From the NCBI GenBank assembly GCA_005790545.1, contig SXUL01000118.1:62001-126000 (forward strand): a DNA stretch of 64,000 nt, given 5' to 3'. A program made the position numbers and the translations under genes. The stretch comes from Planctomycetia bacterium (lineage in GTDB: Bacteria; Planctomycetota; GCA-002687715). Below, one piece after another: positions 25,831-34,677 of the stretch. Numbering within the stretch: the first letter of the stretch is position 1; each line of letters opens with the position of its first letter. The notes beneath the pieces are model-generated. The model was not told the origin of the DNA and did no database searches. It worked only from the letters and a program-made list of their open reading frames with translations.

Positions 25831-27090
25831 TCAGAACACGACTTGCGCCTGCAGGCGAACAAGCCATTGGTCTGCATCAACTCCTGCGATGGAAGTTGTG
25901 GTGATCTTCCCCGCATCAAACTGCAGCTTCAGCTCGGGGCCGCTCACGTACCAGCACAGCACGGCCGTGGTTTCCACGACCTCTGCGGCGCCACTCAGCG
26001 CGTCCTCGTTGGCAAAGCGACCGTGACGCAGGCCGATGTCCATCTCCCCGGGGAGCGCATTCCACATGAGTTGTGCAAAGCCACCGTGTTGCCGCGGCGT
26101 TCCTGTGGGGTTCGAGCGCGAGTGCCACTCGCTCGTGAAAGCAAAGCCGTGCCACATGGCCGTGAGATCGGCACCCACGCACTCGAAACCACCCGCGGCG
26201 GTCGGGTGCCCCATGGTCCAGGCGTTCAGCCCAGTCTCCACACGCAGATCTCCGTGCTTGAGGTCGCTGTCGTACTTCGGCACAGCACCGAAGGGCGAGA
26301 CAGCAACGCGTGCGAGTCCCATGAGTGTGTCGTCGGGATTCGCGGTATTGGCACCCTTGCCGTTCAGGACATTCGCGCTCCAGTTGACGAGATCATTCTT
26401 CTCGCCACCGATGCCACCGAAGGCCATCAATCCCGTCTGGTAAGCCGGTGCGAAGTTCTTGACCTGACTCCAACGGTCAACGAAGCCTTGCTGCCCCGAT
26501 CCAATGAGCTGATGACGCGAGTACCAGACTTCCCACTGTCCCATCCGCAGGCCGAAGGCCGGGCTGCCGGTCCACTCCAACCAGGCATCGGTGAGGCTCG
26601 CAAATGCCGCGGTGCTCGTTCCGCCAGATGTCGTGACCACTGGACCCGCGAGCTCCGGCTGCACGCGATATTTCCAGGCCGGACTGAAGACCTGGCCTTC
26701 GAGAGTGATGCGCACGCGCGCAGCAGCGAACCCGATGGTGTCCGCAGCATCCTCGTTGAAGGCGCCGGTGCCGCGCGCTTGAATCATGCCGCCCACCTTC
26801 ATGCTGTACTTGCCATCACTGGTGCCGAACTGAAAACGACCCTTGTGGCTGATGTTGACACCGGGCGCATCCTGCATGCTGGCAACCAAAGCGCCGATGC
26901 GCGCCTCGAGGTTTGCCGCATCCGTTCCGCGCGCCGCTTCAACGCGAAGGTCCGCGAGCTCCGCAGGAGAGAGCACGCCATGCCTTTCGAGAACGTCGAG
27001 CAGCCTTGACTCGAATGGAGTCTGTGCGGCAAGGGCGGAAACGAGTGCGATGAGAGACAGACAGACCTTCGTCGAGAGTGCGCGCTGCAT
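25831..27090 (-). CDS. Outer-membrane porin, OprP-like (paralogue 2)
   Basis: A 419-residue paralogue of the flanking porins. The signal peptide includes CLSLIALVSALAAQ, followed by a helical N-terminal part (ESRLLDVLERHGVLSPAELA). The barrel strands include KYSMKVGGMIQARGTGAF and AFGLRMGQWEVWYSRHQL, and the protein ends in LRLQAQVVF-like sequence with a terminal Phe. The ATG at 27090 is used; a GTG lies 6 nt further out. It is the most divergent of the three copies in the constriction-side loops. Expression is probably separate from or shared with the upstream porin 97 nt away. Confidence 0.82.
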   Translation of the reverse strand: MQRALSTKVCLSLIALVSALAAQTPFESRLLDVLERHGVLSPAELADLRVEAARGTDAANLEARIGALVASMQDAPGVNISHKGRFQFGTSDGKYSMKVGGMIQARGTGAFNEDAADTIGFAAARVRITLEGQVFSPAWKYRVQPELAGPVVTTSGGTSTAAFASLTDAWLEWTGSPAFGLRMGQWEVWYSRHQLIGSGQQGFVDRWSQVKNFAPAYQTGLMAFGGIGGEKNDLVNWSANVLNGKGANTANPDDTLMGLARVAVSPFGAVPKYDSDLKHGDLRVETGLNAWTMGHPTAAGGFECVGADLTAMWHGFAFTSEWHSRSNPTGTPRQHGGFAQLMWNALPGEMDIGLRHGRFANEDALSGAAEVVETTAVLCWYVSGPELKLQFDAGKITTTSIAGVDADQWLVRLQAQVVF

Positions 27091-27187
27091 GCGCACAGCC
27101 TAGCCTGCCTGCAAATGTTGCGAGGCGGCGAACCCATCGGCTCACCGCCCCGCAGTTTGGGCGCCTCAGTTGGGCAGGCGCTTCAGA

Positions 27188-28471
27188 TCAGAAGATCATG
27201 CTGGCCTGCAGACGGACACGGAATTCCTCCATGTCCGGGGTGCTGCCGAGGTTGTCGGTCTCCACCCGGCCGGCATCCAGTTGGATCTTGAGGTTGTGGC
27301 CATCGGCGAACCACCCCACGACGCCGAGGATCTCGCTGACATTGTCGATACCGGTGGTCGCGCCTTCGCGACTCCAGGTCGCATAGCGCAGGCCCACTTC
27401 CAGCGTGCCCGGCACGACGAAGTAGCCCGCCTGAGCGAACCAGCCGTTGTTGTCGGGATCTCCGTTGGCGAAGCTCCGGTCATGCCACTCGCCAGTGAGG
27501 TAGAGGCCGTGGCCCGCGAGCGTGAGATCTCCGCCGAAGCTGCGGTCCGCCTTGTCGAAGGCAGGATCATTGCTCGACCAGACGTTGAGGCCCGCCGCTG
27601 CCTTGAAGTCGCCGCCGGCGAAATCGCATTCCGAGTACTTCAGCCCACCGAAGGGGTTCACGGCGACGCGCACCACTTCAAGCACTCGATTGTCGCCACC
27701 GGAAGTCTGCTGAACATTGAGACCGTTGCCATTGAAGACGCCGGCGTAGTACTCGAAGAGATCCGACTTCTCTCCTCCCGTCATGCCGTGCAGCATCAGC
27801 CCCGGCTGGTAGTTCTGGGCGAACGTCCCGTGTCCCACCCAACGGTCGACGAACTCCTGCCCACCACTGCTGGCCAGCCACTGGCGTGAATAGGGCGTCT
27901 TGTACTGGCCCATGCGCACGTTGACGGCCTTGGAGATGCTCTTCTCGAGCCACGCTTCACGCAGGGCCGTGAAACTGGCGGTGCTCGTGCTGGCGCCTGC
28001 GGTGACCTTGTCACCGGACGCATCGAAGATGACCTTGTACTTCCACGATGCGTCAAAGACCTGCCCATCAAGCCCGATGCGCACACGCTGCACCGCGAAG
28101 TTGAACTTGTCGTCCGCGTTCTCGAAGTTGTTCCACGTGGCGCGAGTCTGGATGCGGCCGCCGAGCGTCATGCTGAACTTGCCGTCCGCCGTTGCGAACT
28201 CGAAGCCCTTGCCAGCCTTCCGGGCGAGCTTGGGCGCAGCATCCTGCATGCCCGCCACGAGAGCGTTCACCTGACGTTCAAGATCAGCGCCTCCGCGCAT
28301 CTCCTTTTCGAGTGCACTCAGTTCGGTGTACTCACTGGCGTCGATGACACCCCGCGCACGAAGGATCGAGAGCAGGCGCCCTTCGACCGTGGGTTCCATG
28401 GTTTCTTGAGCCAGCACCGCGACCGCGGTGCACAGGACGGCCATCATGGTCCGTCGAGCGTTCTTGAGCAT
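27188..28471 (-). CDS. Outer-membrane porin, OprP-like (paralogue 3)
   Basis: A 427-residue porin with the same layout as its two neighbours: signal peptide, short helical domain (EGRLLSILRARGVIDASEY), barrel (KFSMTLGGRIQTRATW, VNVRMGQYKTPYSRQW) and a C-terminal LQASMIF. The GQYKTPYSRQ segment resembles the Porin_O_P family strand pattern. The start at ATG 28471 opens on the signal peptide. The 220 nt between this start and the divergent arsenate reductase-Nudix gene must hold both promoters; I could not assign -35/-10 boxes. Confidence 0.83.
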   Translation of the reverse strand: MLKNARRTMMAVLCTAVAVLAQETMEPTVEGRLLSILRARGVIDASEYTELSALEKEMRGGADLERQVNALVAGMQDAAPKLARKAGKGFEFATADGKFSMTLGGRIQTRATWNNFENADDKFNFAVQRVRIGLDGQVFDASWKYKVIFDASGDKVTAGASTSTASFTALREAWLEKSISKAVNVRMGQYKTPYSRQWLASSGGQEFVDRWVGHGTFAQNYQPGLMLHGMTGGEKSDLFEYYAGVFNGNGLNVQQTSGGDNRVLEVVRVAVNPFGGLKYSECDFAGGDFKAAAGLNVWSSNDPAFDKADRSFGGDLTLAGHGLYLTGEWHDRSFANGDPDNNGWFAQAGYFVVPGTLEVGLRYATWSREGATTGIDNVSEILGVVGWFADGHNLKIQLDAGRVETDNLGSTPDMEEFRVRLQASMIF

Positions 28472-28691
28472 GTATGGACTCCATGTCCATCTGGTACGCA
28501 ACGCGCGTGCCGGGCAGAGGCTACGCGGCCGAGTCATGAACTCACGTCAAATACCATCCGACGTGAATCTCGTGCGCATCACCAACTGTGCATATCGGGC
28601 ACACAGCGTCCGAATCCTGACACCGCGGGCGCCGAGCATGGGCACCCGCAAGGCCTCTTGCCGGGCTGAGGCAATCGGCGATAGTGGCGCC

Positions 28692-29648
28692 ATGCACCTC
28701 CTCTTTGTGTGCACCGCCAATGCCTGCCGTTCCCAGATGGCGGAGGGCTTTGCCCGGGCCATCGCGCCCCGACACTGGACGGTTGCAAGTGCAGGAACTC
28801 ACCCACGCGGCCTCGACGAGCAGGCCATTGCAGCCATGAGCGCCGTCGGCATCGATATCAGCGCGCAGCGCTCGAAGGTCCTCGCTCCTGATTTCCTCGC
28901 CCACGCGGACGTCGTGGTGACCCTCTGCGGCGACGCGGAAGACACCTGTCCAGCCTTGCCCACGAAGGCCCGCCGTCATCACTGGCCGCTCTCTGACCCC
29001 GCCCGCGTTCAAGGCTCCGAATCGGACGTTCGCGAAGCATTCGCGCGTGTGCGCGAGGAGATCCGCCGCCGCGTGGAGATCCTCGTCTTCTCACTCGGAG
29101 AGGACCAGGCCGTGGTGAAGAGCATCACGCCCATTCACGATTCGGGATTCATGCAGTTCCGGCGCGAGGAGCTCCTGTTGCCGAACGGCGCGCACTGCCG
29201 CCTCGACATCATCCGCCACCCGGGAGCATCCTGCGTTGTGCCGATCCACCCGGATGGACGCGTGGTCCTCATTCGTCAGTATCGCCACGCAGCGGGCGGG
29301 TTCATTCTCGAAGCACCCGCCGGCAAGCTCGACAACGGTGAATCGCCGGAGAGTTGCGCGGCGCGCGAGATCATCGAAGAAGCGGGCGTGAAAGCAGGCC
29401 GCCTGCACAGGCTCGGCCCCATCTTCACCACGCCCGGATTCACGGATGAAGTGATCCACCTCTTCGCCGCCACCGAACTCGAATCAGTCCCCGCTGCTCC
29501 CGAGCACGATGAGATCATTGACACCCTCGTGCTGCCGCTCAACGAGGCACTCGAACTCGCGCAAAGCGGCGAGATTCGCGATGGGAAGACTCTCTGCGCC
29601 CTCTGGCGCCTGCAGCAGGAACTCGCGCGCGGCAGCATCAGGCCTTGA
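28692..29648 (+). CDS. Thioredoxin-type arsenate reductase fused to Nudix hydrolase
   Basis: A single 318-residue frame with two enzymes. Residues 1-135 form a low-molecular-weight phosphatase-like arsenate reductase. It has the P-loop CTANACR (Cys7-X5-Arg13) and the redox pair Cys79 and Cys86 in TLCGDAEDTCP, matching the three catalytic cysteines of the plasmid pI258 ArsC class. Residues about 150-318 form a Nudix hydrolase of the ADP-ribose pyrophosphatase type with a full Nudix box at 211-233 (G, E, then REIIEEAGV). There is no stop or frame change between the domains. The ATG at 28692 begins exactly at the ArsC strand; the longer frame from 28428 has no homology. No arsR, acr3 or arsB gene is present nearby. 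Confidence 0.9.
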   Translation: MHLLFVCTANACRSQMAEGFARAIAPRHWTVASAGTHPRGLDEQAIAAMSAVGIDISAQRSKVLAPDFLAHADVVVTLCGDAEDTCPALPTKARRHHWPLSDPARVQGSESDVREAFARVREEIRRRVEILVFSLGEDQAVVKSITPIHDSGFMQFRREELLLPNGAHCRLDIIRHPGASCVVPIHPDGRVVLIRQYRHAAGGFILEAPAGKLDNGESPESCAAREIIEEAGVKAGRLHRLGPIFTTPGFTDEVIHLFAATELESVPAAPEHDEIIDTLVLPLNEALELAQSGEIRDGKTLCALWRLQQELARGSIRP

Positions 29649-29770
29649 CGCGCAGCCACGCGACGCAGCACGCAGCAGATCTGCGCGCGGCAGCATCAAG
29701 CCCTGCACAGAGCCGCGCAACCCCGCACACGCCCGTCGTGCGCGCGTCGTGCAGCGCACCACACGCCGAC

Positions 29771-30442
29771 TCAGCGCGCAGGGGTTTCGGGCGGGAGGTA
29801 AGGCTTCAGGTCTTGTGCGGCAGCGATGCGCGCTGCGAGCACCGGCGTGAGCACGCCTGCCTTCTGTTCAGCACTGAGAAACTTCGGAAGCGTGTCCGGC
29901 ACACCCAGCGCGTGCCAACAGGCATCAAGAGCACGCAGACTTTCGATGGACGGAGCGATGCGCCAACTGGCCAGCAAGGGCGCTTCAGCCTTTCTTGCCT
30001 CGCCGCAGAGCAGTGCCGCCCGGCCGCTGAGCAAGAAATCCCCACCCACTTCAGGCCGCGACGCGCGCGACAGATAGTCCCAAGCCACCAAAGCGCGCTG
30101 CCGACGGCGGGAGGGCAGGCGCGTATGTTCCGCCACATAGAGCAGCGCTCCACCGGCGAAACGAAGCCCCTCCAGCGTGCGCGGCATGAGCGCGAGCCCG
30201 TGCTCGAGGAGCAACCCGGCCTTGTGATCGTCGCCCAGAAGCGCGGCCGCTTCGGCGGCACCGAACGCCGCAACGGAACTGCGTGGATCCTGATTCATCG
30301 CCTGGGCGAACAGCTCTGCGGCCTCGGCCGCGCGCCCCTCCAGGAGCAGCGTCGCGCCACGCGATTCAGCGGCGCTGATGCTGAGCGGTGTCTCGCTCGT
30401 GCTGCAAGCGACCAACAGAAGAAGCGGCAGGATGCGCCACAT
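29771..30442 (-). CDS. TPR-like lipoprotein
   Basis: A 223-residue lipoprotein. The N-terminus MWRILPLLLLVACST has a lipobox with the lipidated cysteine at position 13. The mature part is helical with TPR-like units (ATLLLEGRAAEAAELFAQAM, AAFGAAEAAALLGDDHKAG). No specific family is recognised. It starts 11 nt after the sensor histidine kinase stop on the same strand, so it may act as a periplasmic partner of that two-component system, by inference. The 122 nt between its stop and the convergent arsenate reductase-Nudix gene include a short duplicate of that gene's 3' end. Confidence 0.75.
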   Translation of the reverse strand: MWRILPLLLLVACSTSETPLSISAAESRGATLLLEGRAAEAAELFAQAMNQDPRSSVAAFGAAEAAALLGDDHKAGLLLEHGLALMPRTLEGLRFAGGALLYVAEHTRLPSRRRQRALVAWDYLSRASRPEVGGDFLLSGRAALLCGEARKAEAPLLASWRIAPSIESLRALDACWHALGVPDTLPKFLSAEQKAGVLTPVLAARIAAAQDLKPYLPPETPAR

Positions 30443-30453
30443 AGGCCGCGAGT

Positions 30454-31749
30454 CTAGCCGTTCTGGCGCTCAGATTGCACGGGCCAATCGAGGGTGAAGC
30501 GGGTGCCGCGGCCGAGCTCAGAACTCACACTCACGCGTCCGCCCTGCAGTTGCACGAGATGTTTGACGATGGCGAGGCCGAGGCCGGTACCGCCAGCCTC
30601 ACGATCGCGCGCCTTGTCCACTCGAAAGAAGCGGCTGAAGACATGTGGCAGGAGTTCCGCCGGAATACCGCGTCCGGTGTCCTCCACTTCGAGACGCACG
30701 CGGCCTTCGCTCGTCTCCGCACGCAACGTGACCGTGCCGCCGGAGCGATTGAACTTGAGGGCGTTGTCCACCAGATTGCCGAGCACCTGCTCCAGCCGAC
30801 GGCGATCGGCAAAGATGCATGGTGTCCCGCGCACATCACTCAGCAGTGCCACCGAGAAACGCCCGGCTGCTGCACGCGCTGGCTCGATGACATCCGCGAT
30901 CACTTCCGCAAGCACAAGCGTCTCCGGATCGAGAGACACCGCCCCCACTTCGATCTGCGAAAGGTCCAGCAGATCAGAGACAAGTGCACTCATGCGCTGC
31001 GCCTGTCGCTCGGCCATGGCAAGAAAGCGCTCGGCACTCTCACGCTCGCCCTCGGGAAGATTGCGCACGGTTTCGATGGCACCTGCAATCGCGGCAATGG
31101 GAGTGCGCAGCTCGTGCGACACATCGGCGACGAAACGCCGACGCAGATCGTCGAGAGCCTCCATGCGCGTCGTGTCGATGAAGAGCGCGAGCACGCGCGG
31201 AACCTCGTGTCCCGTCGCGGGCAACGGTCGTACCAGAACGTCAAACGCGCTGCCATCGGAACGTCGGAAGGACTCCCGCACTTGAGCCCGCTCCTCGAAG
31301 GCGCGGTCGACTGCACGCAAAGCCGCCGCATCGAGCGCCAGCGAACCGAGTGCGGCGCCGGCCGGATCACGGCCGCCATTCCAGAGTTCCTTGAAGACTT
31401 GATTGGCGCGCAAAACCCCGTGCCGTGCATCCACCAACAAGACGGCTTCTCCGAGACCATCGAGCATCTCGCGCTGGAGTTCACCTTCCGCGCGGATCTG
31501 CTGCGCCTGCAACGCGCTTGCAGCTTGCGCACACTCCAAGGCCACCCTCGAGCGTCGCCGCTCGACGAATCCCAGCACCGCACATGCCAGCAAAACTGCA
31601 AGGATGGCTGCTGCGTTGATGGCCCACCAAGGCACGCCGCCCGCCTCACTCACGCGCGCTACGAGAATGGCGAGATAAAGATTGAGACTCGCGGCGAGGA
31701 TGCCGAGGATTTCCGCCACGCGAGCGAAGGATTGAAGTCGCGTTCGCAT
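30454..31749 (-). CDS. PhoR-like membrane sensor histidine kinase
   Basis: A 431-residue kinase with two transmembrane segments at about 12-32 and 43-61, and a short predicted loop between them. A PAS-like domain spans about 90-195 and the phospho-acceptor histidine is His212 in DVSHELRTPI. The HATPase domain has N (NLVDNALKF), G1 (DTGRGIP) and G2 (GGTGLGLAIVKH) boxes. The layout matches PhoR-type kinases. It follows the response regulator gene by 11 nt, and a lipoprotein gene follows it by 11 nt. No pst or phoU genes are in the window, so a phosphate role is not shown. Confidence 0.92.
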   Translation of the reverse strand: MRTRLQSFARVAEILGILAASLNLYLAILVARVSEAGGVPWWAINAAAILAVLLACAVLGFVERRRSRVALECAQAASALQAQQIRAEGELQREMLDGLGEAVLLVDARHGVLRANQVFKELWNGGRDPAGAALGSLALDAAALRAVDRAFEERAQVRESFRRSDGSAFDVLVRPLPATGHEVPRVLALFIDTTRMEALDDLRRRFVADVSHELRTPIAAIAGAIETVRNLPEGERESAERFLAMAERQAQRMSALVSDLLDLSQIEVGAVSLDPETLVLAEVIADVIEPARAAAGRFSVALLSDVRGTPCIFADRRRLEQVLGNLVDNALKFNRSGGTVTLRAETSEGRVRLEVEDTGRGIPAELLPHVFSRFFRVDKARDREAGGTGLGLAIVKHLVQLQGGRVSVSSELGRGTRFTLDWPVQSERQNG

Positions 31750-31760
31750 GAACTTCCGGT

Positions 31761-32480
31761 TCAGTCGCCTTCGAAGCGGTAGCCGACCCCGCGCACGGTG
31801 CTGATGCGCGGAGCTTCATCGCCAAGCTTCTTCCGCAGGTTGCCGATGTGCACGTCGATATTCCGGTCCAGCACCACCACACCTTCACCGATGGCGCAGG
31901 GCTTCAGCTCGTCACGCGTGAAGGCCCGCCCGGCGTGGCGCATCAGGTGATGCAAGAGGCGGAACTCCGTCGCCGTGAGCGAGAGCGCTTCTCCGGCCAC
32001 GAGCACTTCGTGGCGCAGAGGATCGAGTTGGATCGTCCCCGCGTTGAGACCCGACGCATGCGTGGGAGCACCAGCGCGCCGGATGGCGGCTCTGAGCCGC
32101 GCCGTGAGTTCCTTCAGCGAGAAGGGCTTTACAAGGTAATCATCAGCACCGAGATTGAGGCCGCCCACGATGTCCTTCTCCTGACCGCGGCTGGTGAGAA
32201 AAAGCACCGGCACCTGCTTCAGCCGGGTGTCGAGACGCAACCGCCTGCAGATTTCGAGCCCGTCACATCCGGGCAGCATGACGTCAAGGAGCACGGCTGA
32301 CCATGAGCGACTCAGTGCGAGTTCGAGCCCGCGTTCCCCATCACCCACAGCCTCCACACTGAAGCCTTCGCGCTCCAGATGAAAGCGCACGAGATCACGG
32401 AGGTCCGCCTCGTCTTCCACGAGCAGCACCTTCACATGAGGGGAATCCGTCTTTGCCACCGGTCGCGTCACGGGAGTCAT
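31761..32480 (-). CDS. OmpR/PhoB-family response regulator
   Basis: A 239-residue regulator. The receiver domain has phospho-acceptor Asp66 (VLLDVMLPG), acidic pocket EDE at 22-24 and Lys118 (YLVKPF). The C-terminal winged-helix domain follows (LSLTATEFRLLHHLMRHAGR, then VLDRNIDVHIGNLRKKLG and VRGVGYRFEG). The ATG at 32480 is used; a GTG lies 12 nt upstream. Its kinase partner is the gene 11 nt downstream. One oddity is that the usual loop before the DNA-contact helix reads LKPCAIGEGVVV rather than the more common LLxxVWG form. Confidence 0.93.
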   Translation of the reverse strand: MTPVTRPVAKTDSPHVKVLLVEDEADLRDLVRFHLEREGFSVEAVGDGERGLELALSRSWSAVLLDVMLPGCDGLEICRRLRLDTRLKQVPVLFLTSRGQEKDIVGGLNLGADDYLVKPFSLKELTARLRAAIRRAGAPTHASGLNAGTIQLDPLRHEVLVAGEALSLTATEFRLLHHLMRHAGRAFTRDELKPCAIGEGVVVLDRNIDVHIGNLRKKLGDEAPRISTVRGVGYRFEGD

Positions 32481-32531
32481 CGGATAGGCCACCTCGCGCC
32501 GGGCCCATGATCCACGGAAACGCGCAAGCTT

Positions 32532-33776
32532 TCACGCGCTGTGCAGTGCTCTCGCGACCGCATCCCCAGCCGCCCAGCCCGTTGCAAAGGCCGCCTGGAA
32601 GTTGAATCCACCGATGGGTCCATCGATATCCAGCACCTCTCCCACCACATGAAAACCCGGCACAATCAGCGATTCGAGGGAGCGCGGATTCACCTCATCC
32701 AGCGCGACGCCACCGCGCGTCACCTCGGCCTGATCGAAACCAAGGCTTTTTGGAATCTTGAACTCCAGCCGCTTCAGAATCGAGCTCAGCGCTCGGCGCG
32801 CCTCGCGCGGGAGCTCCCCTGCCCGCGTGCCGGACGCGATGCCCGCGCGTTGCAGCAGGACCGGTCGCAGGCGTTGCGGGATCCCGTCGGGCAGCAGCCC
32901 GTCCACATGAGGCACGCCTTTCCGCGCGCGCTCCGCAAGCAACGCATCCAGATCCTGTTCCGCGATGGCAGGCAGCAAGTCGATGCTCACCGTGGCGCCG
33001 CCGCGCGCCTCCACCGTGCCCGAGACATCCATGGGACCGGGCCCCGAAAGCCCCTCGTGAGTGAACAGCACCGGCCGCTCGAAGCGGAGCAGCGTGCCGT
33101 CTGCTTCCTCCACACTCACCGCGCAGGTCGTGAGGGTGAGCCCGCTCAAGGCACGCCAGACCAGGTCCGGTGTGTGAAGCGGCGCGAGCGCCGGAAACAG
33201 CCGCGTCACGGTATGCCCGAGAGTTCGCGCGAAGGCGTAACCGTCGCCCGTGGTGCCAGCCTTCGGCCAGCTCTTGCCTCCGGTGGCGAGGATCACGCGG
33301 CGCGCAAGCACTTCACCGCCCGCGTGGCGGATGCGGAAACCACCTTCTGCTTGTTCGATGGCCTGCACAGCGCACTGCGTGTGAATGACGACGCCCGCTG
33401 CCTCCGCCGCAGCCAGCAACGCGTCGAGGACGACACTCGCACGGTCCGCTGCCGGGAAGACCTTCTCGAGTTCCTCCTCGACCGTCTCGACTCCGTGCTC
33501 TTCGAAGAACGCCCGCAAGCGCTGCGGCGAGAGCGCCGCGAAGGATGGCTTCAGGAAGGCTGCTTGAGCACCGCGAAAACTCGCGAGCAACGCAGGTCCT
33601 TCGCGGGTGGTGGTGAGATTGCAACGTCCGCCGCCGCTGATGAGGATCTTCGCCCCGCATCTGCGATTCTTCTCGAGGAGGTCCACACTGGCGCCGTGAC
33701 GACGCGCCCGGATGGCTGCCATGAGCCCCGCCGCACCGCCGCCGAGCACGGCCACGTCGATCGAACGCGCTTCCAC
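32532..33776 (-). CDS. HI0933-family NAD(P)/FAD-dependent oxidoreductase (YhiN/BaiN-like)
   Basis: A 414-residue flavoprotein. It opens with the FAD Rossmann motif VLGGGAAGLMAAIRARRHG, followed by CGAKILISGGGRCNLT, a hallmark of the HI0933/YhiN group. The middle domain contains GGKSWPKAGTTGDGYAFA and the C-terminus contains GEVLDIDGPIGGFNFQ. Some family members reduce bile-acid enones or related substrates; the substrate here is unknown. I place the start at GTG 33776, one base after the TGA of the upstream membrane-protein gene, since earlier residues are basic and overlap that gene. Confidence 0.88.
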   Translation of the reverse strand: MEARSIDVAVLGGGAAGLMAAIRARRHGASVDLLEKNRRCGAKILISGGGRCNLTTTREGPALLASFRGAQAAFLKPSFAALSPQRLRAFFEEHGVETVEEELEKVFPAADRASVVLDALLAAAEAAGVVIHTQCAVQAIEQAEGGFRIRHAGGEVLARRVILATGGKSWPKAGTTGDGYAFARTLGHTVTRLFPALAPLHTPDLVWRALSGLTLTTCAVSVEEADGTLLRFERPVLFTHEGLSGPGPMDVSGTVEARGGATVSIDLLPAIAEQDLDALLAERARKGVPHVDGLLPDGIPQRLRPVLLQRAGIASGTRAGELPREARRALSSILKRLEFKIPKSLGFDQAEVTRGGVALDEVNPRSLESLIVPGFHVVGEVLDIDGPIGGFNFQAAFATGWAAGDAVARALHSA

Positions 33777-33777
33777 T

Positions 33778-34581
33778 TCAGCTCTGCGGCGCGGCGGCCG
33801 TGTCCTCGGCAATGCGCCGCGAGAACCCGAGAGTGAGGGCTGCGATGAGCGGCCAGATGCTGCTCATGACGAGCATCACCACGACGCCCACCACGGTCGC
33901 TCCGCGCACCTGCGTGCCGATGAGGCCGATCTCGCTCTCGACAACCTGTCCTGAGTTGCGCGTCATGTTTTCGAGCCAGGGAATGAACTCGTTCGTCATG
34001 GCACTGGTGACTTCGAGCAGATTGAAAGCCATCAGTGCGTGCAGGCCCACCAGCACACAACAGGCGACGATGCCGATCCAGCGTGCAGCACCCCGGCGCA
34101 GGAACAGCAAGATGCCCGCGATGAACATGGCCACGTGAGCGGCCGCCGCAAGAAAGGCGAGGGTGAGCAGCGTCTTCGCCGCTGGAGTGTCCATCCCCTT
34201 CTTCACGGTCCTGATCGTCACCTCCGGGAGATTCTCGCGGTCGAGCACGTCAAAGGCGCGCACCATGCGCTCGCGCTCTTCGTCCGTCTTGGCGCGCGCG
34301 AGAGAGCGTGTCTTCGCGTCCTGCATGGCGTCCGCGAGCGCATCGACGAAGACCGACTCGCCCACCTCGCCGCCGCGCAAGACTGCGGTGGCCATGCCGA
34401 GGTAGCCATCGAGGCATCCGCAGCAGAGGGCCGAGGCGAGACAGCCGATGGCCACGATGACCGTGAGCGCTCCGAGCGGCCGACGCATGCGCGGCGGCTG
34501 ACCGTAATACTGCGGCGTGACCGTTGGTGGCACGGCCGGGGAACCGGGCTGCGCTGCAGAGGGCTGGTCGTTCTCGGTCAT
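33778..34581 (-). CDS. Membrane protein of unknown function
   Basis: A 267-residue protein. A Pro/Gln-rich cytoplasmic N-terminus (about 1-34) is followed by a hydrophobic segment (LGALTVIVAIGCLASALCC), a soluble helical stretch, and three further transmembrane segments (LLTLAFLAAAAHVAMFIAGI, WIGIVACCVLVGLHALMAF, VVGVVVMLVMSSIWPLIAAL). I recognise no family. The ATG at 34581 has GGGGAG upstream; the much longer frame from 35511 runs antisense to the glycosyltransferase and is rejected. The HI0933-type flavoprotein gene starts one base after its stop. It is divergent from the GT2 gene. Confidence 0.75.
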   Translation of the reverse strand: MTENDQPSAAQPGSPAVPPTVTPQYYGQPPRMRRPLGALTVIVAIGCLASALCCGCLDGYLGMATAVLRGGEVGESVFVDALADAMQDAKTRSLARAKTDEERERMVRAFDVLDRENLPEVTIRTVKKGMDTPAAKTLLTLAFLAAAAHVAMFIAGILLFLRRGAARWIGIVACCVLVGLHALMAFNLLEVTSAMTNEFIPWLENMTRNSGQVVESEIGLIGTQVRGATVVGVVVMLVMSSIWPLIAALTLGFSRRIAEDTAAAPQS

Positions 34582-34677
34582 CTCGGGCTCCCCTGGCACA
34601 GGCAATTCACCGTGCCGGGACCAGCTTACGTAATGCCGACATTGAAGCCCCGGGCGCCATCGGCGAGACTTCGGCCC

